Assembly (NCBI RefSeq): GCF_001522545.3
Contig: NC_031797.1
Span: forward strand, 2,939,961 to 3,003,960
Length of the DNA: 64,000 nt
Direction: 5' to 3'
Source of the DNA: Parus major
Taxonomy: Eukaryota > Chordata > Aves > Passeriformes > Paridae
Below are positions 21,296-32,600 of this stretch, one piece after another (within the stretch, counting starts at the first letter, position 1; the number at the start of each line of letters is the position of its first letter). The translations under genes were made by a program, and so were the position numbers. Below the pieces are notes generated by a model that saw only the letters and a program-made list of their open reading frames with translations, was not told the DNA's origin and ran no database searches.

Positions 21296-24200
21296 CGATG
21301 GGGCGTGGCCGGGAGAGCGGCGAGACTGGCCCCCGATTCCGGGAACCCCCCTCATTCCGGGAACCCCACCCCAAATCTTTCCTTCTCTCCACCCCCGGAC
21401 TCCTGATCCCTCTCTCGGCCCCACCTTTAAAATATCAGATCGAAAGCTCACTTATTTATTTATTTAATTTTTAATGATGAGAAATAAATTAGCTGGGGAG
21501 AGATTGAGTCCCTCGAAAGAAGGAATAAAGGGTATTCCCAGTGAAAAATCTCGTGAGCTCCTTCAAGATGCAATAGGCCCAAAGAAACTGGAATGTTTAA
21601 TTTTGGTAGGACACTGTCAGGTTGGCTTCTTCTCCCAGACCTTGCCCCTTGGGTGCTGGAGGGTGCTGGGGAGGTTTTTGGGGTTGAGAGATGGAATCTC
21701 GATTTTTGGGACCTGAGAATCCCACCTGGGGCCAGCGTTTTACCCAGGCTGCAGCTTTTGAGAGAGCAGAGGGTCTGCCTGGCCCTCACTGGGGTCCCAA
21801 GGCTCAGGGGCTCTTGTGTGGCACTGCGGAGTCCCAGAGTTTTGGGGCGGTGTGACTGGGGGGGTTTTGGGATATCCACGCAATGCGGTTGTGAGGTTTT
21901 GGAGGAGGGGGATGCTGAGGCTGCGGGGCGGGATTGGAGTGGCAGAACTGTGGGATTTTAAGGATTCTGCATAGCGGGGCTGTGGGGTCTTGGCGTTCTA
22001 GCCCCGCTCCCAGCAGGTGGCATCTTCAGCCCAGGATTTGCTGCTCCAGCTTTGCCGGGTGATGGAGCCGGGGAGGGATTTGTGGAGCAGCTCAGGAGCC
22101 GCGCAAAGCTCGGCACAGCTCTGCTCCCCGCCCTGAGGGGGGACAGGGACGGGCTGAGCTGTGGTGGGTCGGACGCTGGTGGGACAAAGCGCTTGAGGGC
22201 TGTGTCACGGGTCAGCAGCTCCACGGGCTCGGTGGTGCTGCGGGAATTGCAGCTGTGGGACGCACTGGCAGAGTTCAGTGGCTGATCGATGATCCCGGCC
22301 GCTGATAAGGCATTTATTTACAGGTGATGAGGAAACTGCTGCTCCCGTAACCCTTTTATTCAGGAGGTGGGTCCAGACAGTGCGTCGTGGCCCAGCCGGG
22401 AGCCAGACAGAGCCCGGAGCCTCAGCGCGGAGCCCGCGGCTCCGGATGGGGCATTTCACACCCCAAGGGAAGCTCCTTCCCCGAGCTTCTCCAGTGCCCT
22501 GTTTCACGCTCGGAGGACAAGTTGCCACTTGATCAAATGAGTGCCGGGTGCCTGTGGGATGGGGGGGGAAGGATCCGGCTCCACTGACTTTGTCCCTCTG
22601 GAATTCCCTGACGCAGGAGCTGTGGAAGCTGAACTCGTTGGGATGCAAATGGCAGCGGATGTGGAGGCACATGGAGATAAGGGCAGCAGAGCGAGTAAGC
22701 AGCAGTGGGAAGGGTCTCCCAAAAGCCCCTCACTCATCTGTTTGCCTCCATGTCAGGACTGCAGCCTCTGCCCATGACCTGCAGCCAAAGTCTCCTGCCC
22801 ATCCCTCATTGCTGCTGCTGACCATGGAGAGGGAATCACGCTTCTCAGGGCCCTGAGGCTCCCAGACCGCCCCATGCCCTGAGTTTGGCCCCAGCCACGA
22901 TTCCTCCCCACAGAAGGCATGAGCATCCCATGGAGACCCTGTCTGAGATGCTGCTCAGACACCCCAAGACTGGGGGTTCTGTGTTTGGCTGTCCCCTTTC
23001 CTTCTGCTGCCTCCGAGGGAGCTGCGTCCAGTCAGGAGCAAATTTGAGTCACCCAGGGAAGGATTTTCCCACGGTGCTGCAGAAAGGCAAACTGCACCCT
23101 CACCCAAGAGGGCTGACGAGGAGGTGACACCTCCCCAGGTAGTATCGAGTCATCGTTAGACAGAGCCCGCTCCCAAATCGGCCACCCTGCTTGGGAAGGG
23201 CAGCAGAAAATATCCCAGGGCTCCCATTGTCTGAGGGGATGGGACAGGGTGGGGGGCTCCCCCAGCAGCTCAGAGTCACCATCCCACCTGGGCTGAGCAG
23301 TGGAGGGGACACGTGCCCCAGACAGGGGGTCAAGGGATTCCTCCTGGCCTCTGGATTCTGTGTTCCTAAAGGAAGAGGTGACTGGAGCTGAAGCCCCCAC
23401 ATTGCCCAGGTGTGGGAGGTACAGGGGCAGCTCCAGCCATGGGCTCTGCCTTGAGCCCTGGGAAGCACAAGCACCTCCTGGAGCCAGAGCAGCTTCCAGA
23501 GCAATTCCTGCCAAGTGAGAATAACTGGTGCAGCTGGTCTCCCTGCTCCCCTCCACCCCACATCATATATAATTGCCTATTTTAATTAATAAATTGGAGG
23601 CCACTCAAAGGAAAGCGGCGAGATTCCTTACAGACACTGCAGGGATTGTCTACCCGCCCCGAGCCAGTCGTGTCACGGCGGATTTGAATCGGTCTCCTTT
23701 GAATTTGCTCAGACAGATTGGGAGATTTACATCCCCCACCTCATCTCCTGGAGCCTCACACCTCCAGGCTGTGGGTCCGGATCCCATCTGGCAGTGATCC
23801 GGCAGCTCACGGTGACCTGGGAGCAGCGGCGCAGGCTGAGCCCCGTCCTCACCACCACCGGGCTGTGAGGGCTGAGGGACGCTGGTGGCAGGGGGACCCC
23901 AGCCCTACGTGGCTCTGATCCCTGACAGAAGGGCTGGTGGCATCTTGGTGGTCCTTTCCTTCTCCTGGGAGCAGCCAGAGCAGAGGGGCTCAGGGGAAGT
24001 TCATGGTCCCAGGGGGCTGCTTTTGGGCTCCACCAAAAATTTTCCTTTCTCTTTTTTTTTTTTTTCTTTTTGGATTCTTTCCCTTTTTTTATGCTTGGTT
24101 TAAACCATTGTTCTTCAAGGGAAATTTTAATATGAAAAACATGCTTTTCTAACAACTGCCAGCCTGGGCCAAGTAATGAAGCTCTTTGACTGACAGGGGC

Positions 24201-24702
24201 TGTGTGGCAGATGTGGGCTCCAGGGAGGATGTGACCTGTGGTGGCTCTGCTCTTCAGTGACCCATGGGATGGGGATTCTCCAGGGCCACCAGGCTGGCGA
24301 GGCCGGGATGCTGGGATTGTAGTGCCAATGGCATCCATGCCCTCCCTGTGGCTGGTATGGGAGCAGGGCAGCCACCAGCCCATCCGTCCCACCCCAATAA
24401 GCAGCACCTTGCTCTGGGAGCAAAGATCAGCAGAGCAGCCGCTGCCCTTCCCGGTGCAGCTCTGCTTCCTTCCGCAGTGCCTCTCCCGAGTCTCACCAAG
24501 GAGCCAGGAGACTTTAATGACCCGGGAGGTTTTCCCAACTCCCTGCTCTGCTGGACCCAGTTCAGCCCCACATGGTTGCCCGACGTTCCACGGTGCTGCC
24601 AGCTCTCCCCTCGAGGCTCGCTTTGCTCCTGCCCTTCACCGCGGCGGAGGCAGCGTTTGCGCTGGGAGCTCGCACGGCCGCCGGCGCTGACTCACAGCTT
24701 GT

Positions 24703-24741
24703 TTACACTCACACTCACATTCACACTCACACACACACAGA
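24703..24741 (+). repeat. CA-rich simple repeat (CACACT/CACATT variants)
   Basis: Imperfect ACACTC units run into a short pure CA tract. It is a microsatellite candidate. Confidence 0.8.
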
Positions 24742-24901
24742 GCCTGTGTCACGCGTGGCTGAGCCCCGCCAGGCCAACCCCACCAGGCTCAGCCGTGTGG
24801 GCAACGGGATTGTTCCGTAAGGAGCTCGCTAAGACGGCTGGAAATCGGCGCACGTGGACAGGAGAGGTGGAATTGGAGCCATGAGACACGTGGTGGCTTC
24901 T

Positions 24902-24934
24902 CTGGGATGGGATGGGATAGGATGGGATAGGATG
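24902..24934 (+). repeat. GGGAT/AGGAT pentamer repeat
   Basis: Tandem GGGAT and AGGAT units, about six copies. Related GGGATG-rich runs occur at 37908-37955. Confidence 0.8.
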
Positions 24935-25514
24935 ACTCTGGCTCTGGCTGCTGCTTTCCCATGTCCCAGCCTTCCCAGTCCCCGCTCCATGTTGCTTGCA
25001 CCTCCTGGCTCCAAGCACCGGCATTCCCCCAGCATGGACAGAGCCCAGAGCATCTCCCATCAGTTCAAGGCAGACCTGGCGGCACTGAGACCAAAGATTC
25101 AAAAAGAAGAGACGTTGGGCAAGTGTGGCTCTTGCTGGGGGCACCCAAAACACTGGAGAGGAGGAGGACATTTCTGAGAAGGGGAGAGGGAGTGAATCCT
25201 GCTCAGGGTGATGCTTGCTGGGTTGCTGGAGCCTGCAGGGTGCTGAGGATGCTGGTGCCAGCAGCAAGGAGGGGGTCTGGGTCTGGCCATCAGCAAGAGG
25301 GATCAGAATTTGATCAAGAATCAAACAGAATGGGTGATCAGATTTGGAGGGGTAGGTCTTGGGAATGTATGTCAGCTTCCCAGCCCTCCCTGCATGCTGG
25401 CGCTCCCGCCCTGCCTTCCTTCATCCACAGAAGTGGAAGTGTCCCAGGAACATGAAACGATTACTTGGCGAGGAGAATCCAGCTCAGCACTTCTTGGCAT
25501 TTGTTCACGGCTTT

Positions 25515-25660
25515 TCATCTTCAAAGCTCCTTGCAAACATTAGCAAACTAATCCCTGCAACCTTCCTGGGAGATAATGCTCCTCTGCTTGATCCTGCGCT
25601 ATCTCGCCTCAGCAGATGGGGAAACTGAGGCACGGAGCGGTGACGCTGCCGCCCCAGGGC
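25515..25660 (+). mobile_element. Possible MIR-type (CORE-SINE) relic
   Basis: The right part reads CAGATGGGGAAACTGAGGCA (25613-25632), followed by CGGAGCGGTGAC. This is very close to the MIR consensus CAGATGAGGAAACTGAGGCAC-AGAG. To its left, ACATTAGCAAACTAATCC and TGCAACCTTCCTGGGAGATA follow the MIR order ATTTAATCC...ACAACCCTATGAGGTA. The match is from memory of the consensus. A library alignment would decide. Confidence 0.5.
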
Positions 25661-28600
25661 GCGGGGCGAAGCTCCGTGTCAGCGCTGGGGGTGGAGTGCG
25701 CCCATCAAGGTGCCGTCCTGACACTCTCTCCCCAAACAAGCACTGAGTCAATTCACTGGGCCGGAGCCGTGAGGATACGGGAGAAAATCCCGCCCCAGGG
25801 TGAAGGCTGCCGGCAGTGGCTGCGGGGCCGTGCCCTCGGCTCACACCTTGCTCTGGCCACTCGCCACGTGCTCCAAGGGATGTGACCGAGGCTCCATCCC
25901 GTCCCCCTTCTCTGGGTGCACACTGAGCTCTAGCGCTGGCCCTGCTGTGCTGAGCCTGTCCCTGAGGGTTCCTGCAATCCCACGGGCTCACGGATAAACC
26001 TGAGCTGGGGCTGTGGAGCCCCCACCAGCAGCCCCTCTCCCCACTGCGGTGTTTGGCAGCATCTCTGCTTGCATGAGAGAAACTGGGGCATCCCACTGCG
26101 GTGAGGAGAGGAACGGGGCCAGGATCACCTCGTTCCGACAGGGAAATGCCAACATCCAGGGCCCCGGCCAACACCTGCCCACAGATCCACGCCGGCGGTA
26201 TGAAACCTCTGCCCTGACCCTGGGCTCTTCTTCTCAATAGAACGTCTTGTTGCAAATTGCAGCTCTAATTGGTTTAGCAGAGTTTAATTAGCCTGAACTG
26301 ATGAGAGAGGCGAGATTCCCTCCTTAAAGGAGCCCAGCAGCAGCATGCAGAAGCTGGGGTTTGGAGGGAGAACGGTTGGGTCTGAACCTTGTCCCGAAAT
26401 CCTGCTGCAGCCTTGACCCAGCGTGGCACCAGTGCCCAGAGGAAAGGTCAGATGTGAAGCCACCATTCACTGTGCTCCAAAGGGCTCCTTTGTCCCCACT
26501 CCAGCGCCTCCCACCACTCCCAGCCCTGGCCCAGGGGTTCCTCTGTCTCCCTTTGGGTGCCGCAGGGCAGCTTTCCCGCAGGCCAGCTCCTCGCCCCACT
26601 CACTCCGTGGGTGCTGCTGGGGCTCAGTCACGCCCTGGGGTGTCTGGGGTTCAGGGAGGCAGCATCACCCTGTGCGTGGGACTGGCCAGTGGAATTTTGC
26701 TCCAAGCTTTGCTCGAGAACCAGCCTTGGGCCTCGCCTGCGGTATCACCACAGGCAAGTTGCTTTAGCCACAGCCAAGACAGGGGCAAGCAGAGCCCTCA
26801 GCATGGTTTTCCTGGGGGCAGGGCAGCCTCATCAGGACTCTGAGCACCCTTTGGCTCAGGGACCTGGCCACCAGGCTCCTTCTGCCTGGCCGTCAGGAGC
26901 CTGGCTGCTCCCTTACAGATGCAGCAGCGCCTGCTGCTCCGAGCGAGGTCTGACCCCTTCCCTGCCAGAGACGGCGGTTGTGCAACCCCACTCGCAGCCA
27001 AGGAAAATCCCTTCCTGGCCTCTGCGAGCTCCTCTCGCATCCTGGAGCATGTGAGTGAGTGCATCACCACCCACTCGCTCACGGACATCCCGCTTGGAAG
27101 TTTGGCTCCCCGGCCCTCTGCCCTTACATGGGCAACTGCTCCGAGGCGGCCGAGCGAGCCTGGGTCACACCAGCCAGGACAGGGCCGGGAGCAGCGCCAG
27201 GGCCAGGAGCACACTGGGAGCCTGGTGGTGAGGGGCTGCTGGCTCTGTCCTTCCCCCCCAGGAGCCTCCACAGTCCCTGTCAGTGCTCCTGTCCCCACCT
27301 CACACTGTCTGGAGGTGCCAGGTGCTGCAGGGCTCCTGTAGCTGCGGATGGCACCGATGCCACCTGGGCTACACCTGGCCCTCCCCATTCCCGACCCCTC
27401 CCTGGGGGTGCAAAGGGCTGTGAGTGGAGAAGGGAGGGAAGATTTCCCTTGTTGAGAGCCAGCCTGCTGGCTGGAGGGATGGAGGGAGGGATGGAGATGT
27501 GGCAGTGCCAGTGACGTTGTTCTCTGTTGGTGCTGGCACATGGCATTGCACCCGCTCCCCCTGTTGTGGGACCCAGGCTGTTCCATGTCCCACTGGACCA
27601 AAGCTGTGTCCAGCCCCATCCCACGCCAAACCAAGCTGCTCGTGCTGTGCTGGCACCACTCAGAGCCAGGAGGCTGCTGCTGGGCCGGAGGGGTGGTGCA
27701 GGGTCCCGTGGGCCTTGTGGCCGGGGCCCCTCTCTGAAAGAGCCCGGCTCAGCCCTGCCGAAAACATGACCTCAGCTGGGGCCAGTGCACGGGGTGAAAT
27801 GTTCCTCAGCTGTGCAGCCAGGAGCTGGACAAGGCGCTTGGGGCTGGAGAGGGCCATGGGATGTGGCAGAGAGTCCTGTGTCACCGGCACTCTGCCTGGG
27901 GAGCGGGGTGATGGTCCCAGGTGCATCCTGACCCCCCTTCACACCGGTGGGTGATCTCCTTGTGGTGGCACCAAGCAAGGAGCAAGGCCAACCCTGACCT
28001 GCCTTGCCCTGAGTTCTCTGCTGCTCTCCCATGTCCTGTAGGAGCCCCACAAAGCCTGGGAGGCCCTGAAAGCCTGGCAGCACTGGCCCAGCTGTAGCTC
28101 CCCAGCCCAGGGGAACTGTTCAGGAGCCAGAGGAAGCAGTCCTCGTGGTGACAGGGACATCTGTGGAGGACAGGGGCAGCACACGCCACAGGGGTACAGC
28201 CCCATAGCTCTTCACCTTCCTCTCCTTGCCTGGCAAGGCTCAGGGTGGTGCCTCAGTTTCCCTCTGTGTGTTGGGGGTGATGTTGGGTACCAGCCGAGCT
28301 GTGGGAGTGTTTGGGGAGCAGAGATGAAAGGAGCCACAGAAGAGACAGCCCACACCGTGCCCCTGCTGCCAGCCGGGGCTGCTTTGGGAGGAGGCAGGTT
28401 CGGGTTCATGCGAGGATGGGTGGGGAAGGCACAGCCGTGCGGGCAGCACAGGGCCGGCCAGGGCAGCGCTCTGGGGTCCCCCACGCCTCGGGGTCTGCCC
28501 AGACACTGCTCTGCTCCGCCCCACCCCGACCACAGAAGGCACCCCCAAACCTTCCCCGACCCATCTCAGTGTCGGGGTGTCGGTCCCCGCCCCCTCCGGG

Positions 28601-28740
28601 GGTCGCACGGACACGACCCCCCCGCCCGCCCGCTCGGTGACGATCGGACCCTCATTGCCTCCCGCCTCCCCCCCGCGCTCATCCCCCTCGCTGCCCCCCG
28701 ACTCCACCGCCGCTGCCCCCGCCCCGGCCCCCCCGCGCCG
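25661..28740. other. RNF126-FSTL3 spacer, right part
   Basis: No supported gene. An AT-rich island at 26243-26300 contains CTCTAATTGG and TTTAATTAGC (homeodomain-type sites). GGATGGAGGG repeats lie at 27474-27500. The CpG island of FSTL3 begins near 28430. Confidence 0.6.
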
Positions 28741-29660
28741 CCCCGCCCGGTGATTCACGCCGCCCCGCCGCTTTATAGCTCCGCCGGCCTCGCCGCCGCC
28801 TCACAGCAACAGGTCACCGGAGCGCCCCGGCCCGTCCCGGCCCGTCCCCGCCCGGCCCGGCCATGCCGCTGCGGCTGCTGCTCTGCCTGCTGGCGCTCTG
28901 CAGCCCCGCCGCCGCGCACGGTAAGAGCCACGGGGGTCCCGGTCCCGGCGGGGGTCCCGGCGCAGTCCGTCCGCCCGCTCCGCCCCGGCCGCCGGTAACG
29001 CCGCTCCCGCCGGCAGGTGCTCGGGGCGGGGGCGGCCCGGCCCGGGGTCTCGGCGCCGTTATCGGCCGGTAGCCCCGGACACCGCTGTCCCGTCCCGCCG
29101 GGCGGATGCCGGGCTCTCGGCGGCGCAAAGACGCTTTACCGGGCGGAGCGGCGGCTGCCGGCCGCTCGGCGGTGTCGCTCGGGTGTCCCGGTCCCCGCCG
29201 TCCCTCCGTCGGGCGGGTCCCGTGGCTACGACCGCCCGGGTCCCGCCCGGCTCCGCTGCCGCGTCCCGAATCGCGGCGGTGCCGCTGCCCGGCCCCGGCA
29301 TCCCGCAGCCGGTGTGTCCCGGGGGATCCCTGTCCCCGGGCTGAGAGCGGCAGAGTCGGCTCGGGGCTGCGTGTCCCCGGTGGGACGGGCCGGGAGCGGG
29401 GCCGGTCCATGACCAGGGTGTGGAATTCGGAGCTTGGACCCTCCCGGTTCCGCTGCCGGTGCTAGCGGCATTCGCTGTGCCTGGGCGGCGTCGGGACACT
29501 GGGAGAGGCCGTCCCGAGACCCCGGAGCGGGGCTCTATCAGCCCTTCCCAGCGTCTCGGAGCCGTGCGGTGCCGCCTCTCCCGCAGCGGCGCGGGAGTTT
29601 CCACCTTCCCCTCGCACGATGCTGAACGTTCCGTGGGGAGTGGGGGCCGCGCGGTGTTGT
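28430..29660. promoter_or_regulatory. FSTL3 CpG-island promoter with TATA-like box
   Basis: CpG-dense DNA covering the start codon and the first 0.7 kb of intron 1. CTTTATAGCT at 28771-28780 is a TATA-like element about 90 bp before the ATG, which places transcription start near 28800. Confidence 0.7.
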
Positions 29661-32600
29661 AACGGGAAATTAAAGCTTGGAGGAGCAATTGGACAAATCC
29701 GTGGAGAATAAGCCCCGATGGCAGCCGCGCGCTGGAGCGGCTGGTGCTGCCCGAGGTGTCCGGGCACCGGTTCCCGCAGCCCCAAGGTTTTCTCCATCCA
29801 CGGCTGCCCCGCGGATGCAGCCGGGCTGGGAGCCCCAAGTGCTTGTGACCGAACCAGAATCGTGTGCGTGGGGAAAGAGGGGGGTACAGGGGGTCTAGGG
29901 CTGGGGCGGGCTCCGCTTTGGAGCAGGGTGAATCCTGCTTAGGAGAGGAGCGACTCCCGCCTGGCAGCGCAAGACCCGTCCCTGCCCCCATCCCTCCCTT
30001 CCATCTTTCGCCGTTTAGCAAACCTCAAGCACAGCTAATGAGAGCACGAACCCAAATAAGCGTCACAAGAGGCTGGTTTTCAGAGGCGGAAATTGCAAAG
30101 AAATCACTCACAAAAAAAAAAAAAAAAAGGAAAAAAAATTCATCTAACTGATTTGCTGGTGGGTCATGGAACAAACAGGCTTTTGAGTCAGAGGGATCCG
30201 GTGCCACGGGTCTGGCCCAGACCCAAGGGCTGGGGCAAGTGCCCTGTGCTCCAGCCGCTGGCTCAGATGCTCCTTGCAGAGGCTGTGGGTGTCAGGCTCT
30301 CACGTCAGGGAACAGTTCCATCCCTCTGTGGGGCCACTGGAACATGCCAGGAGATCCAGCCCTCACAGCAGCCCCCCACTGGCCCCACTCTGTCTGCTGC
30401 CCTGGGCTGGGACCCCCTCTCTGTGGGCCCAGGCAGGAATTGGGTAGAGATGCAAGGAGGGAGGGTAGGACAAGGGAGAGGCAAGCTACAAGCCCAGATC
30501 CTGGCTGGCACCCTGGGCATCTCCCAGAGCATCACGAGGAGCACTGTGATAACTGGTCCATCCCTGTGGTCCAAGTGCCGGATTTGGAGCCTGTTGGCAG
30601 CAGCATTGGGGTGGCTGTAGGGACGCTGAGCTGCCATGCCAGGGACCCTTGGGGATGCCTGCTCTGGGACAGCTCTTGTGCCACAGGAGCCAGCACAGAG
30701 CACCTCTAGGTTCCCCAACTTGTCCCAGGTACTGGAGTGGTCCCTGTGTCTCTGCCTCAAGGTGGTCCAGCCACAGCCAGGATCTTGCTGCCCTTCACAG
30801 TGGTCCTGGCACAGCAGGGATCCCTCACCCTCTGCCCTCTCCACAGGTGGAATCTGCTGGCTGCAACAGGGGAAGGAGGCCAAGTGCACCATGATCCTGA
30901 AGACAGGCGTGACGTGGGAGGAATGCTGTGCCAACGGCAACGTGGATGTGGCCTGGTCTAACTACACCTACCCAGGCAACAAGATCAGCCTGCTGGGCTT
31001 CCTGGGGCTGGTGACCTGCCACCCTTGCAAAGGTGAGGAGGTTGGGGGGTGAGAGGCTGCTGTGGGGCTGAGCTCTGCCCATGGGGAATGTGTGGAGCCC
31101 TGGGGGCAATACTCGGAGTTTGTAGCTCTGGGTGATGCAGCAGCACAGAGCTGGGCTGCCCTTCACCAGACAGGGCTCTCCTTGGTGATCTGGGACAGCA
31201 CAGGGACCCCAGGGACTGCTGACCCCCTGCTCCTGCTGCTGCAGCTCCTGGATGCTGCTGTGGATCAGGGCTGGCGGGACAGCCTGTGTCCCCCGGCTGC
31301 TCTCGTTTTGAGTGTATTTTAGTTGCTGTCCCAGTGGAGAGGGATGCATGACCCAGGTCTTGGCTGGGCAGCCAAGTGCAGGGAGAGGATCTGGGGCTGG
31401 CTGTTCCCAAGCTAACCCCTCTGCGCTGGGGCCTCCCTCCCCTGCCCTCACCACGGCTGCTCAGAAGGAAACTTCGTCAGGTTTTTCTAAGGAAAAAAGA
31501 TCTATTTCTTCCCCTCTGTTGCCCCTCGCTCCTCCCAGCGCGTGTGTGAAATGGCTTTATGTAACGGGCAGTTCCAGAAGTGGAAACTCTCCAGCTGTGA
31601 GTTCCAGCCCCGCCAGATGTTTTGGCGTGTGCCGGAGCTGCGGATCCTCCAGCACTTGCGTGGCTGTGTGAGAACACGCTCAAGGACCTGCCGCCCGCAG
31701 GAGGCAGGAGCAGGGCTTTGGAAGGTCATGTTGTTATTTGCTTAAAGGGTTTTTAACAAAACCACTTCCCCCAGCACCCTGCACCCCTCAGCACCGCCAC
31801 AATGGCAGCTCCTCAGGGCTGTCCTGCTGTAGCTTGGGGCCACACACTGTGCCAACCAAAAGCTGAGTGAGATCCTGGGCTTGGCCCCCATCCCTGCTTG
31901 GAAGGAGCTGGGAGCACTGGGACCCTCTCCAGGGGCTCCCCTGTGCTGGAGGCAAAGTGCAGTGGGGACGGGCAGCCCTCAACCAGGAGTCTGCACTCAC
32001 CTCACTTGTCTCTGTCGGGAGGATGGGGGAGGCAGTGGGGGCTGCAGTGGCCACAGACCGTGGTGGGGGCTGTGGTTCCTGGGGTTTATTCGTGTCTGGC
32101 AGCAGGATCTTTGAGGAAACCGCTGGAGAGTCTGGCCAGCACATGCACCACAGCCCCGCACCCTCAGCCAGCCCCTGCCTGTCCCATCCAGATGGAGCTG
32201 GTGCTGCTCCTCACCAGGCTCCAGAGGCCTTGGAAGAGGGCGGATAAGAGGAGCTGTGCTCCCACTCCCCGGGCTTGCGAGGCTGGGAGAGGTTACTCCA
32301 GGATAAAGTGGGCTGCAGCCCAGGGATGGTGCTGGCCTGACCCTGGGGGCTCTGCAAATGGGTCTCTGGGGGAAGGTGAAATTCCTGGCTCCAGCTGCTG
32401 GAGACACAGTGTCCCCCCCAAGGACCCAGTGCAGGGGGAAGCCAGGCTCCAACTATCCCCTGCTGAGATAGCCTGGATCACTGGACTCTGCTCTGCTGGC
32501 AGCATCTCAGAGTGGAGGGTGATGAGGGTCTTGTTTGCTCTGGCAGCCCCAGGACACAGAGCTGTCCCCTCTGTCCTGGGGTCCCCCAGTCTCAGCTTTT

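Larger units (their letters stand above)
20500..21430. promoter_or_regulatory. RNF126 CpG-island promoter with CArG box
   Basis: Strong CpG density. Several GC boxes (GGGGCGGGG / GGGCGGGGC near 21241-21280) flank a perfect SRF CArG box CCATATAAGG (21286-21295), about 170 bp upstream of the RNF126 ATG. SRF binding is a prediction. Confidence 0.7.
21431..25490. other. RNF126-FSTL3 spacer, left part
   Basis: No supported gene. It holds an AT-rich block at 21436-21610 with AATAAA twice; two minus-strand AATAAA signals near 22313 and 22352; a perfect octamer ATGCAAAT (22643-22650); an AT-rich island at 23570-23760; a T-rich tract at 24050-24100; a CA-rich simple repeat near 24703-24741; and GGGAT/AGGAT repeats at 24902-24934. 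Confidence 0.6.

Noticed and set aside
29059..30021. 320-codon minus frame in FSTL3 intron 1
   Set aside because: CpG-island artefact with no homology seen.
30112..30138. Poly(A) run as the tail of a processed pseudogene or SINE
   Set aside because: No recognisable body or target-site duplication upstream.
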